NCBI RefSeq assembly: GCF_002871005.1
Contig: NZ_PHSN01000006.1
Location: forward strand, 124,001 to 188,000
Length of the DNA stretch: 64,000 nucleotides
DNA from: Acidimangrovimonas sediminis
GTDB taxonomy: Bacteria > Pseudomonadota > Alphaproteobacteria > Rhodobacterales > Rhodobacteraceae
Direction: 5' to 3'
Below are positions 35,088 to 46,712 of the stretch, piece after piece. The notes under the pieces were generated by a model, which worked only from the letters and a program-made list of their open reading frames with translations, did no database searches and had not been told where the DNA came from. The stretch's first letter is position 1; every line of letters starts with the position of its first letter. The position numbers and the translations under genes are program-made.

Positions 35088-38000
35088 CTACTCGACCGTG
35101 ACCTGGCCAGTGGCGCCGTTGGCGCGCCTGGCGGGGCGGTACATGTCCTCGACGCTGGCCGCCGGGTGGTGGAACGTCCCGGGCGACACGGCGCGCACGA
35201 TATAGGCCAGTGTGAAAGTGCCGCCTTTCGGACGGTCGACCTGGGCGATGAAGCGATCCTGCCGGAACTCCGCATGCGCCACCTCCGTCTCGCTTTTCAG
35301 CCAGGACAGGGACGAAATCTCACCCCCGTGGATCAGGTTCGGATTGTCGATCTCGAACCCGGCGGGCAGCGGGTCGACGACCATCAGCCGCGCCTCGTCG
35401 AGCGAGAAGGACGTCACCTTGATCAGCGTCACCAGCCGGGTGCCCGGGGCCACCTTGTCCGCTTTCACCGGCTTGCCGTCGAGGGTGAAGTAGCTCCGCT
35501 CGATCTTGTAGCCGTTGCCGCCGGGTTTCGGCGCCACCTCGGGCACGCCGAAGGTCGTCAGCGTCAGAACGCTGTCGCCGTCGCCGCCGTTGTGGATGGT
35601 CATGGGCTGGAACAGCCGCGCCTCCTCGATCCGGACCAGCGGGCCGTCGACCGGGGTTCCGTTCACACTCAGCCCCTCGCCTCCGGGCTTGGCAATCAGG
35701 GCGTGGGTGGCAAGCAGCTGCCAGGCGGCTTCCTGGGTCGACACGTTCAGGTCGCCGGGCCGGGCCGCGATGCGGTTGACCAGCGCGGTCTGGTCCACCG
35801 CCTTGCTGCCCGCCTCGGCCGAGAGCGCCAGAACCGCGGCGGCGTCGCGCTGTGCGGTGCCGTAATCGGTGTGCCACAGCATGGGCGCGCCGGCGCCTTC
35901 GGCGAGTGCCATCCGTCCGGCGCGTCGGAACATGGCGTCGGCCCGTGTCTGGTCGCCGTAAAGCGCCAGCGCCGCGCCAAGCTGGGCCGCCGCGATCGGG
36001 GTGTCGAAGGCATCGGCCTTGACGTCGGCGTAATAGCGCAGGTCGCCGATCGCCGCCGCCCCCTCACGTGCCAGCACCATCAGCGCATAGGCATAGGGGC
36101 CGCCGTGGCTGTCGAAATCGTTGGCGTAGTTCACCTGGTTGCGCAGGTTGTCGAGGGCGCTGCGGAAGGCGATCTGCGGCACCTCGAACCCCTGTGCGCG
36201 CGCACGCGACAGGAAATCGGTGACATAGGCGTCAAGCCACAGATCGCCGGAACCGGGCCTCCACAGGCCGAAAGCGCCGTTCGCGTCCTGGTTCGTCAGC
36301 ACCCCGGTGATCGCCTTGTCGATCCGGTCATGCAGATCGGCTGCGGTGCCGAGGCCCATCACCTCGGCCACCTGCGAGAAATAGAGCAGCGGCAGCGCCT
36401 TGGAGGTGATCTGCTCGGTGCAGCCATAGGGATAGCGGTTGAGCGCCTCGAGCAGGCCCGGCGCATTCATCCGCGCGATCGGGCCGACGGCAAGGGTGAC
36501 CTTGGCCGAGCCGGGCTCAAGACCCGCGAAAACTTCTCTGTCCAAGGTGAAATCCTTGCCCTTGGCAAGAGTCAGGCGGTTAACGCGGCTGACGCTCGGG
36601 TCAAGGGTTTCGACCGGCAGGCTCAGCTCCTTGGTCAGGCGCTGGCCGCCCGGGGTGGTAAGGGTCACCTCGATCGTTTGGATACCCGGATCAGCCGCGG
36701 TCACCGGGATCGCTATCTCGGTCTTTCCGCCCACGGGAAGATCGAAACCCGAGGGCACGGTGCCGAGGGTCAGGCCCGACGACGAGACATCCAGCCCGAC
36801 CCTTCCGCCGGGACCCTTGGCGTGGTGGATGTCGAGGAGAAGGCGACCGCTGTCGCCCGGGGCCATGAACCGGGGAAGGCTGGCGTTCACCACCACCGGG
36901 TCACGGATCAGCACATCCTTCGAGGCCTGCCCGACCCCCGTCTTCGACCATGAGACCGCCATCACGCGCACGGTGCCGTTGAAGGCGGGAATGTCGAAGC
37001 TGGCATGCGCCTTGCCGTCCGCCCCAACCGTGACGGGGCCGGAGAAGAAGGCCACCAGCTTCTCGGTCGGCGGCGGTGCCATGAGCTTGGCCTGCGCCGC
37101 CGCGTCACCGCCCGAACGCACCTGTCCCATTGCCCCGTTCATCCCGTCGATCAGCCGCCCGTAAAGATCGCGGATGCCCACGCCAAGCTTGCGCTGGCCG
37201 AAGTAGTGATCCTCGGGGTCGGGTGCCGTGAAGGCGGTCAGGTTGAGGATCCCGAGATCCACCGCCGCGATGGTGACATAGGCGGTTTCGCCCGGTTTCG
37301 TGCCTTTCACGTCGACCGCCACATCCAGCGGCGCGCGCGGTTCGGCCTCGTCCGGGGCCTCGATCGTGGTTGCCAGCCGCCGCGCGCCCGGCGCGACCTT
37401 CGCATAGGTCAGGCCCATGGCGCGGGCCGGGTTGTGGCCCGCCGCCACGTCCATCGGCCGCAGCACCGAGGCGGTGACATAGGCGCCCGCACCCCAGTCC
37501 TTTGTCACCGGAATCGGGATCACCGACGCGCCGGCCGGCACCGCCACGGCCTTGCGCCAGATCAGCCGGTTCGACAGCACGGTGACCAGCGCGACCCCCG
37601 CCTCGCGCGGGACGACCCGCAGCTCGGCCATGTCGCCGGGGCTGAAATCCGGCTTGTTCAGGGACATCTGAAGCTTGTCGGGTGTGTCCTTGCCGCCGTC
37701 GCTGGCGTACCAGCCTGCGTAGAACAGGGCGGAGCTTTCGGCGAAGGGCGCGCCGCCGGTCTTTTCCACCTTGATCTCGTATTCGCCCCAGCTGACGGGG
37801 GCCGAGACCTTCAGCGCACCCTGCGCCGACAGCTGCGCCTCGCCCGATGCGACACGGGTGCGGGTGGTCATCGGCTCCCAGTTCCAGTTGCCGTAGGATT
37901 GGTACCATTGGTAGCGGGTGACGACGCGATTGATCGTCCACTTCACCGGCATGGCCGCGGGTTTCAGGTCGGGGCCGACGGCGATGATATCGAAGCTGGC

Positions 38001-40553
38001 CGTGCCGTTCTCGGGCACCGCATCGTCGAAGAGCGGCTTGATCCCCAAGATCGGCTGTGCGGGTGCCAGCGGTCGGGTGATCCGCCGTTCCACCGGGCGG
38101 CCGGAGCCTTCGGCCAGTCGGGCGGTCACGGTCAGTTGCAGCGGACGCCCCGCATCCTCGATCACCGGTAGCGGGACCTGCGTGGCAAGGTCGCCCTTGG
38201 CATCGGTTTCCTCGCCCCCGATCGTCTCTGTCGTTGCGGAAAACGGCTTATCGTGGCGGCCGAAGCTGTAGCCGGGATAGGCGGCAAGCCCGTCTGCCGC
38301 CGACACTCGCGCCTCACCCTCCAGCGACAGGCCCGCACCCGGCGCGCCGAACAGGTAGCGCGCCGACAGCTTCAGCTCGGGGCGGCTGTCGGGGGCGAGG
38401 GGGCCGTCCGGCAGGTTCAGGGTGAAATCGATCCGCTCGGGCAGGAAATCCTCGACCAGGAAGGTTTGCGTGGCCAGCGGCGCCGCCTCGGGGTCGGCAA
38501 GGATGTCGACGCGCCAGACGCCGCGCGGGGCCCCGCCGCCGATCGGGAAGGCCCAGACGTGGCCGCCCGCGCCCGCGCCCTGCGCCACGGCGCGGGTGTA
38601 TTCCACGCCGTCGGGCCGCTTCAGCCGGGCGATCAGCGGCAACCCCTCGATCGCGGCCGAGTCGCCGTCGCGGCTGAGCGCGGTGACGTTCACCGTCTCG
38701 CCCGCGCGGTAGGCGCCGCGATCGGTGGTCAGGAAAACGTCGATCGGCGGCGCCGGTTCATGCCCCGCGACACCCCGGTCCGACAGGTCGAACTCCGGGT
38801 CGGTCAGCGGCAGGAAGGCCTCGTCCGTCTTCAGGCTGGCGGTCAGCAGGCCCGGCGCCGCGCTGCCCGTCCCGCCGGTCAGGCCGGCGGGAAAGGTGGC
38901 ATAGCCGGTCTCGTCCGTCGTGGCCGTGCCCAACACTGCGTTGGCGCGCGAGACAAGCGTCACCTCCGCCCCCGCCTTCGGCCCTGCATCGGCCAGCCCG
39001 CGAACGAAGACATGCAGCCCGTCGACGCCGGAATAGCTGGTCATCCCGAGGTCGGAGATCACGAACCACTGGGTCGCCGCCGGGCTTTCGTAGGGGTCGG
39101 CGCCGGGCACCTTGGCGCTCAGTGCGTAGATTCCCGGCGGCTGCCCTTTCAGAGCCTGATCCAGCGGCAATCGCGTGGTCATGTCGCGGTTCACCTCCAT
39201 CGCGACATCGGCCTTGCCGGTCCAGACTTCGGTTGCGACGTCGCCGGAGAAACTTTCCTCCTGATAGTGCGACAGGGGCTTGGCGAAGTAATCATCCTGG
39301 ATCGCGCGGATCAGGTTGCGGTCGCTGACCCGGCGCAGCGTCAGGTCAAGCGTTCTGGTGTTGACGCTGACCACGGGCAGGGCGCTGGTACCGGCGGCCG
39401 GCAGCACATAGGCCCGCCCAGGAAACCGGACCGACGGCGTGCGGTCGCGGACATAGAGGTTGAGCGTCACCGGCTTCACCGTCGTCTCGCCGCTTTCCGC
39501 CGGAAGGCCCGCGCGGAAGGTCACCTGATAACGTTCGCCGTGCTTCACGCCCGAAATGCAAAGCTGCCGCCCCTCCGCCTCGACCGAAAGGCCGGGCTCG
39601 GGCAATTGCACATAGGGCGCGTAATCGATGCCCGAGGGCGCGAGGTTTTCCGAGAAATCGGCACAGATCCTGGGGGTGGCGGAATCGCTCTGCACCTCGT
39701 GCTCGGTGATGCGAAAGCCGTACTTGCCGATCGCGTCGCTCAGCGCCTTTTCTGTGTCGTCACGCGGGGCCAGGTCCTGCGCCAGGCGCAGCGCGGGGAT
39801 CATCTCGCGCCCGCGGCCAAGCTTTTCCAGTGCCTGTGACAGCACGATCAGGGCATTCGCACGTTCCGCCGCGCGTCCCGCCCGGAGATAGCCGTTGACC
39901 GAGGCCGCCAACGCGCGGCGGTAGAGGTCATACTTGTTTGCGCGCGTGTCGGTCTTTTCCGAGGCGAGCAGGAGGCGCGCGTAATCGGTCCATTGTCCGG
40001 GATCGTCAGTCAGGCTGAGCGCGGCGCCGACGTAGCGCGCGGCATCCTGTGGGCGCCCGGCCCCCTCGGCGGCCCGGGCGCTGCCCAGAAGGTCATCCGC
40101 CGCATGTTCTCCGGTCATGTAGCGATCGGGCAGGCCGAGAGCCTGTTTTTTCGCGGCGTCGAGGTCGGAGTCACGCAGGAACTTCAGATCCTCGGCCCGG
40201 GCGGCGGCCCGGGACAGCACGGAGGGATCCGTCTCGTACACGCGGGCCGAGAGGGCGCCGGCAAAGGGCGCCGGCGCGCCCGCGGCGGATTTCGGAAAGC
40301 AGGCGCCTGCCCGCAGGTTGAACGTGAAGGCGTGACAGGCGCTGTCGGCGAGGCAGGCGCGTTCGCAGGCATCGACCGTGGTGTCGAAGATCTGCCGCAG
40401 GTCGTGGCCGGGAAAGTCCACATCGTTGCTGAGTGCCAGCCGCCGCGTGGGCACCGGCCCGTCGTCGGCGGACGCGGTGACAGGGGCCAGCACGGCCAGG
40501 GAGACGGCCAGGGAGACGGCCAGAGAGATGGCGGCGGCGATCAATCGGTGCAT
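35088..40553 (-). CDS. Bacterial alpha-2-macroglobulin with PAN-like N-terminal domain (YfhM-type)
   Basis: This 1821-residue periplasmic protein traps proteases and is thought to guard the envelope together with PbpC. A signal peptide with an unusual SLAVSLAVSLAV core is followed by a PAN/Apple-like cysteine domain (about 36-90, CERACLADSACHAFTFN). Then come macroglobulin-like domains and the A2M core (VDLGILNLT, ...RPVMAVSW-type segments). The thioester motif YGCTEQ is intact, with Cys1378, followed by the alpha-helical thioester domain. This type is normally anchored to the membrane and paired with pbpC, which follows after 5 bp. It is the largest gene in the window besides the RTX gene. 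Confidence 0.93.
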   Translation of the reverse strand: MHRLIAAAISLAVSLAVSLAVLAPVTASADDGPVPTRRLALSNDVDFPGHDLRQIFDTTVDACERACLADSACHAFTFNLRAGACFPKSAAGAPAPFAGALSARVYETDPSVLSRAAARAEDLKFLRDSDLDAAKKQALGLPDRYMTGEHAADDLLGSARAAEGAGRPQDAARYVGAALSLTDDPGQWTDYARLLLASEKTDTRANKYDLYRRALAASVNGYLRAGRAAERANALIVLSQALEKLGRGREMIPALRLAQDLAPRDDTEKALSDAIGKYGFRITEHEVQSDSATPRICADFSENLAPSGIDYAPYVQLPEPGLSVEAEGRQLCISGVKHGERYQVTFRAGLPAESGETTVKPVTLNLYVRDRTPSVRFPGRAYVLPAAGTSALPVVSVNTRTLDLTLRRVSDRNLIRAIQDDYFAKPLSHYQEESFSGDVATEVWTGKADVAMEVNRDMTTRLPLDQALKGQPPGIYALSAKVPGADPYESPAATQWFVISDLGMTSYSGVDGLHVFVRGLADAGPKAGAEVTLVSRANAVLGTATTDETGYATFPAGLTGGTGSAAPGLLTASLKTDEAFLPLTDPEFDLSDRGVAGHEPAPPIDVFLTTDRGAYRAGETVNVTALSRDGDSAAIEGLPLIARLKRPDGVEYTRAVAQGAGAGGHVWAFPIGGGAPRGVWRVDILADPEAAPLATQTFLVEDFLPERIDFTLNLPDGPLAPDSRPELKLSARYLFGAPGAGLSLEGEARVSAADGLAAYPGYSFGRHDKPFSATTETIGGEETDAKGDLATQVPLPVIEDAGRPLQLTVTARLAEGSGRPVERRITRPLAPAQPILGIKPLFDDAVPENGTASFDIIAVGPDLKPAAMPVKWTINRVVTRYQWYQSYGNWNWEPMTTRTRVASGEAQLSAQGALKVSAPVSWGEYEIKVEKTGGAPFAESSALFYAGWYASDGGKDTPDKLQMSLNKPDFSPGDMAELRVVPREAGVALVTVLSNRLIWRKAVAVPAGASVIPIPVTKDWGAGAYVTASVLRPMDVAAGHNPARAMGLTYAKVAPGARRLATTIEAPDEAEPRAPLDVAVDVKGTKPGETAYVTIAAVDLGILNLTAFTAPDPEDHYFGQRKLGVGIRDLYGRLIDGMNGAMGQVRSGGDAAAQAKLMAPPPTEKLVAFFSGPVTVGADGKAHASFDIPAFNGTVRVMAVSWSKTGVGQASKDVLIRDPVVVNASLPRFMAPGDSGRLLLDIHHAKGPGGRVGLDVSSSGLTLGTVPSGFDLPVGGKTEIAIPVTAADPGIQTIEVTLTTPGGQRLTKELSLPVETLDPSVSRVNRLTLAKGKDFTLDREVFAGLEPGSAKVTLAVGPIARMNAPGLLEALNRYPYGCTEQITSKALPLLYFSQVAEVMGLGTAADLHDRIDKAITGVLTNQDANGAFGLWRPGSGDLWLDAYVTDFLSRARAQGFEVPQIAFRSALDNLRNQVNYANDFDSHGGPYAYALMVLAREGAAAIGDLRYYADVKADAFDTPIAAAQLGAALALYGDQTRADAMFRRAGRMALAEGAGAPMLWHTDYGTAQRDAAAVLALSAEAGSKAVDQTALVNRIAARPGDLNVSTQEAAWQLLATHALIAKPGGEGLSVNGTPVDGPLVRIEEARLFQPMTIHNGGDGDSVLTLTTFGVPEVAPKPGGNGYKIERSYFTLDGKPVKADKVAPGTRLVTLIKVTSFSLDEARLMVVDPLPAGFEIDNPNLIHGGEISSLSWLKSETEVAHAEFRQDRFIAQVDRPKGGTFTLAYIVRAVSPGTFHHPAASVEDMYRPARRANGATGQVTVE
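40492..40527. repeat. Three tandem 12-bp repeats in the A2M signal peptide
   Basis: ACGGCCAGGGAG occurs twice exactly (40492-40503, 40504-40515) and once with one change (40516-40527). The frame keeps the signal-peptide core as repeated Ser-Leu-Ala-Val, so copy-number changes would lengthen or shorten the hydrophobic core in steps of four residues. Confidence 0.9.
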
Positions 40554-40704
40554 CGAAACGGCTCCTCCTCAACAACGCGTGAATGCTGGCACTTCGCCGG
40601 TGACGGATCAAGCGGCGCCGCCGGGAAATGGCGGATCCGGGCGGCTGTTAAGGGATCCTTCACCTCGATCCGGCAGCCTGAGGCGGGCAATCAGGACGGG
40701 AAAG

Positions 40705-43275
40705 ATGGACGGCGGCGGACGCGGCAGCAGCATCGCCGACAAACTGGCGAAGGAACGGCGGGCCCGGCTGGCCGCCGAACGGCTTCTGGAACAGAAGCAG
40801 AGGGAGCTTTTTGCGGCGAACGAAAAGCTTGCCCTGCATGCGCGTGCCTTGTCGGACCAGGTTCTGCAAAGCCGGGACGCGGCACGGGCCGCGCAATCCG
40901 AGGCGGCCGCGCTGAAGGGTCAGCACAGCCGTTTCCTCGACGATCTGGAACGCGCCCACACTGCCGCGGTGATGGCCGAGCGGCGGCTTTGGGATTCGAT
41001 CGAGACGATCCGCGACGGCTTTGCCGTATTCAACGCCGAGGGAAAGCTCGTTGCGGCGAACCGGGCTTACCTCGCCGTCTTTGCAGACAGCGACCGGGTT
41101 GTGCCGGGTACGGCGTATGAGGATATCCTACGGCTCTGCACCACCCGGAATGTCGTCGACATGGCGGGGGAGGACCCCGAAGAATGGGTGCGCCGGATGC
41201 TTGCGCGGCAGGAGGAGGAGCGGATCCCCACCGTGGTGCTGCGGCTGACCGACGGCCGCTACGTGCGGTTGATCGACCGGCGGGCGCGCGACGGCGACAT
41301 GGTGACGCTTGGCATAGATATCACCGAACAGATGTGCATCTGGGCCGCGCTCGAGGCGATCCCGGATGGGTTCGTGCTTTATGACCGGCAGGACCGGATG
41401 GTCGCCTGCAACCAGCGCTATCGCGAGATCTACAGCGAGACCGCGCCGGCCATCGTCCCCGGCGCCCGGTTCGAGGAGATCTTGCGTTACGGCCTTGCGC
41501 GTGGCCAGTACCGCGATGCCGAGGGGCGGGAGGAGGCATGGCTTGCCGAACGCCTGGCCTCGCACCGCGCGGGCAATTCGCTGATCGAGCAGCAGCTGGG
41601 CGACGGTCGCTGGCTGCGGGTGCTGGAGCAGGAAACACCTGACGGCGGCCGCGTCGGTCTGCGCGTCGATATCACCGAGATGAAGCAGCAGCAGGCCGCG
41701 CTGGAGGAGGCGCGGCTTGCGGCCGAGGCGGCGAACCGTGCCAAGTCGGCCTTCCTCGCCAACATGAGCCACGAGATCCGGACCCCCATGAACGGGGTGG
41801 TCGGCATGGCCGATCTTCTGTGCGACACCGATCTGAACGGCGACCAGAGGCTTTATGCCGAGACGATCAAGACCTCGGGCGAGGCGCTTCTCGAGATCAT
41901 CAACGACGTGCTCGATTATTCCAAGATCGAGGCGGACAAGCTGATCCTGCGGCCCGAGCCGTTCGACCTGGAACGCTGCATCCATGACGTGGCCATGCTG
42001 TTGCAGCCGAACGTGCAGGAGCGCGGGATCGAGCTGGCGGTCGATTTCGACATGTTCCTGCCCACGCGCTATGTCGGGGATCCTGGGCGAATCCGTCAGG
42101 TGATGACCAACCTGATGGGCAACGCGGTGAAGTTCACGCGCGAGGGGCGGGTTACGGTGCGGGTGGTCGGCCTGGAGGGCACGGAAGCGGACGGCGAGAG
42201 CCGCGAACTGCACGTCACGGTGGAGGATACCGGAATCGGCATCGCGGCCGAGCACCTCGACCACATCTTCGGTGAGTTCAATCAGGTCGACGACCAGTCG
42301 AATCGCCGGTTCGAGGGGACAGGCCTGGGCCTCGCCATCACCCGCCGGCTGATCGAGCAGATGGGCGGCGATGTCTGGGTGGATTCGACACAGGGCGTGG
42401 GGTCGTGCTTCGGCTTCCGCGTCACCCTGCCGGTGGCCGAGGAGGGCGCGGCGGATCCCGCAGCGCAGATCCGTTTCGCCCATGCACTGGTGCTGGACGG
42501 GGAACTGACCAACCGCCGGATCTTCGAACGGCAGTTGCGCACCGGCGGGATGGAGGTGGTCGCCTGCCGCACGGTCGATGAGGCGATCGCGGCGGCTGCG
42601 GGGCCTTGCGACATCGTGCTGGCGGATGCGGCGACGGCGGGCGATCCGGGGGAGCTTGTGCGGGCGCTTCGGGCGACGGGCCTCATGGCGCCGGTGCTGC
42701 TGATCTCCGCCGCGCCGGAAGAGGTGCGCACCGGGCCCGACGCGGGCCTTTTCGCCGCGGTGCTGGAACGGCCGCTGCTGCGCAGCCGGCTTTTCCGAAC
42801 GTTGCAGAGCCTGTCCGCCGGAATGCTGGAGGCCGACCCCGTTACCGCGCCGGCGCAGGCGGATGGGCGCCAGATGCGCGTGCTCGCGGCCGAGGACAAC
42901 CGGACAAACCAGCTGGTGTTTCGCAAGATGACCAAGGATCTGGACATTGATCTGGTCTTCGCCGGTAACGGCCGCGAGGCGGTGGAGCTGTATCGCAGCT
43001 TCCGCCCCGACCTGATCTTCATGGATATCTCGATGCCCGAGATGGATGGCCGCGACGCCGCCCGGACGATCCGCAGGCTGGAGGAGGGGACGGGCGGACA
43101 TGTGCCGATCGTAGCGCTGACGGCACATGCGATGGACGGCGATGCGGCCTCGATCCTCGCGGCGGGCATCGACCAGTATCTGACGAAACCCCTGCGGCGG
43201 GCGGCGATCGCCGAGCGGATCGTGGCGCTGCGGCCCGCGGGGGTGCGGGCCGTGGGCGCGGACGGAGAGAGCTGA
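40705..43275 (+). CDS. Hybrid sensor histidine kinase with two PAS domains and two receiver-like domains
   Basis: This 856-residue protein has an N-terminal coiled coil (about 8-75), two PAS domains (about 95-205, 215-345; both have the DGFxxx motif: IRDGFAVFNAEGKL and IPDGFVLYDRQDRM), and a HisKA domain with His356 in MSHEIRTPMNG. The HATPase_c domain has N, G1 (DTGIGI) and G2 (GTGLGLAI) boxes. A pseudo-receiver (about 590-710, beginning AHALVLDGELTN) lacks a normal acidic pocket. The terminal receiver has phosphoacceptor Asp774 (FMDISMPEMDG). No transmembrane segment is visible, so it is probably cytoplasmic. AGGA lies upstream of the ATG. It is divergent from the A2M gene. Confidence 0.92.
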   Translation: MDGGGRGSSIADKLAKERRARLAAERLLEQKQRELFAANEKLALHARALSDQVLQSRDAARAAQSEAAALKGQHSRFLDDLERAHTAAVMAERRLWDSIETIRDGFAVFNAEGKLVAANRAYLAVFADSDRVVPGTAYEDILRLCTTRNVVDMAGEDPEEWVRRMLARQEEERIPTVVLRLTDGRYVRLIDRRARDGDMVTLGIDITEQMCIWAALEAIPDGFVLYDRQDRMVACNQRYREIYSETAPAIVPGARFEEILRYGLARGQYRDAEGREEAWLAERLASHRAGNSLIEQQLGDGRWLRVLEQETPDGGRVGLRVDITEMKQQQAALEEARLAAEAANRAKSAFLANMSHEIRTPMNGVVGMADLLCDTDLNGDQRLYAETIKTSGEALLEIINDVLDYSKIEADKLILRPEPFDLERCIHDVAMLLQPNVQERGIELAVDFDMFLPTRYVGDPGRIRQVMTNLMGNAVKFTREGRVTVRVVGLEGTEADGESRELHVTVEDTGIGIAAEHLDHIFGEFNQVDDQSNRRFEGTGLGLAITRRLIEQMGGDVWVDSTQGVGSCFGFRVTLPVAEEGAADPAAQIRFAHALVLDGELTNRRIFERQLRTGGMEVVACRTVDEAIAAAAGPCDIVLADAATAGDPGELVRALRATGLMAPVLLISAAPEEVRTGPDAGLFAAVLERPLLRSRLFRTLQSLSAGMLEADPVTAPAQADGRQMRVLAAEDNRTNQLVFRKMTKDLDIDLVFAGNGREAVELYRSFRPDLIFMDISMPEMDGRDAARTIRRLEEGTGGHVPIVALTAHAMDGDAASILAAGIDQYLTKPLRRAAIAERIVALRPAGVRAVGADGES

Positions 43276-43302
43276 GGCGGCGGGGGTGGAGAGGGCGCCA
43301 CC

Positions 43303-43391
43303 GCGGGGGTTTCACACCCCCGCACCCGCCGCATCTGCGGGGGTTTCGTACCCCCGCACCCCCGTGGGATATTTCCCCTCGGAAGAAGGGG
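43303..43391. repeat. Palindromic intergenic repeat, copy B (inverted, doubled hairpin)
   Basis: Two tandem hairpins of GCGGGGGT-TTCxx-ACCCCCGC (43303-43323 and 43337-43357) are followed by GTGGGATATTTCCCC and CGGAAGAAGGGG. Read on the minus strand, the core matches copy A closely (TTCTTC-GAGGGGAAATATCCCACGGGGG order). It lies between convergent genes, the sensor kinase and yaaA. Confidence 0.8.
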
Positions 43392-43397
43392 CGGGGG

Positions 43398-44167
43398 TCA
43401 GTCCAGGGCGCGGAGGAAGACCCAGCGGTCGCCTTCGCTGAGATCTGGGATGTGCTGGTAGCCGCCCGACGCGAAGGATTTGAGGTCTTCGGGGTCGGTC
43501 AGGCGGTTTTCCATGGCGTAGCGGGCCATGGCGCCGCGGGCGCGCTTGGCCCAGAAGCTGACCACCTTGCGCGCGCCGTTGCGGTCCTCGAGGAAGACCG
43601 GGGTGATGACGCGCAGCTTCAGGGCCGAAAGTTCGACGGCCGAGAAATATTCGGTCGAGGCGCAGTTCACGAGGGTGTCGGTACCCGCGGCGCTGGCGGC
43701 TTCGTTCAGCGCCTCCGAGATGGCGCTGCCCCAATACTCGTAGAGCGAGGCGCCGCGCGCGGTTTTCAGCCGGCTGCCCATTTCGAGGCGGTAGGGCTGG
43801 ATCCGGTCGAGCGGCCGGAGAAGACCGTAGAGGCCGGAGAGGATGCGCAGGTGATCCTGCGCCCAGGCGATCGCGTCTGCGTCGAGGGTTTTCGCCTCGA
43901 ACCCCTGGTAGGTGTCGCCGGCGAAGGCGAAGGCGGCGGGGCGCTGGGCCTCGGGTGCGGGGGCGTCGGCGAAATCGCGGAAACGTTCGGCGTTCAACTT
44001 GGCCAGCGGTTCCGACAGGCTCATCAGCTTGCGCAGGTCGTCGACCGAGAGATCGCGGGCGGCGGCGGCGAGTTCGCTTGCGGCCTCGGGGAAAGCGGGG
44101 TCGGTGAGCGAAAGGTCGGGACGCTCGGTCCAGTCGAGTTTTTTGGCGGGCGAGAGGGTGACGAGCA

Positions 44168-44168
<1 letters not shown>
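43398..44168 (-). CDS. yaaA: Peroxide stress protein YaaA (DUF328/UPF0246)
   Basis: This 256-residue protein belongs to the YaaA family, which in E. coli lowers intracellular iron during peroxide stress. The N-terminus MLVTLSPAKKLDW and the segments LRILSGLYGLLRPLDRIQPYRLEMGSRL, LVNCASTEYFSAV and VISFWAKRARGAMARYA-like (VVSFWAKRARGAMARYAMENRLT) are diagnostic. Its ATG overlaps the recQ stop by one base (TAATG). It sits just downstream of recQ and is convergent with the sensor kinase across repeat copy B. Confidence 0.93.
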
Positions 44169-46243
<2,075 letters not shown>

Positions 46244-46256
46244 CGCGGGCGGCCCG

Positions 46257-46550
46257 TCAGTAGCTTGCGAAGGTGCCGATGTTGTTGGCGATGATCATCT
46301 GCAGCGCGATGATGATGAAGAAGAACACCAGCGGTGCGAGGTCGAGCGCGCCGGTGTTGGGCAGGAAGCTGCGGATACGCGAATAGACGGGCTCCAGCAG
46401 ACGGTTCAGGCCGTCCCAGATCTGGTAGACCAGCGGCTGGCGCAGGTTCAGCACCTGAAAGCTGATCAGCCACGACATGATGATCTGCACGATCACGATG
46501 AACTTGGCGATGTTCAGGATCATCATCAGGATTTGCGCGATCGAGACCAT
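46257..46550 (-). CDS. YggT-family integral membrane protein
   Basis: This 97-residue protein has two to three hydrophobic segments and the YggT family pattern: an N-terminal IVQIIMSWLISFQVLNLRQPLVYQIWDGLNRLLEPVYSRIRSFLPNTGALDLAPLVFFFIII core. Family members are linked to osmotic stress and K+ uptake in E. coli, and some are associated with cell division or SepF in other bacteria; function here is inferred only from family. A long upstream frame is not used: ATG at 46550 begins the membrane domain. It sits 13 bp upstream of recQ and is probably co-transcribed. Confidence 0.88.
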   Translation of the reverse strand: MVSIAQILMMILNIAKFIVIVQIIMSWLISFQVLNLRQPLVYQIWDGLNRLLEPVYSRIRSFLPNTGALDLAPLVFFFIIIALQMIIANNIGTFASY

Positions 46551-46712
46551 GGTCGTCCGTTCCGGTTGCAAGGTTTCGACACAGGTAAGGGAGGCCTGCC
46601 CAAAGCACAACCTTTCTGGCCCCGCAACGGCACGGCAATGGGGAAAATGCCGCAAGGTCCGGCTTGACCCGACCGGGTGCCTGCGCCACGCCGAGGGGGA
46701 GGAGGCCGCCCC

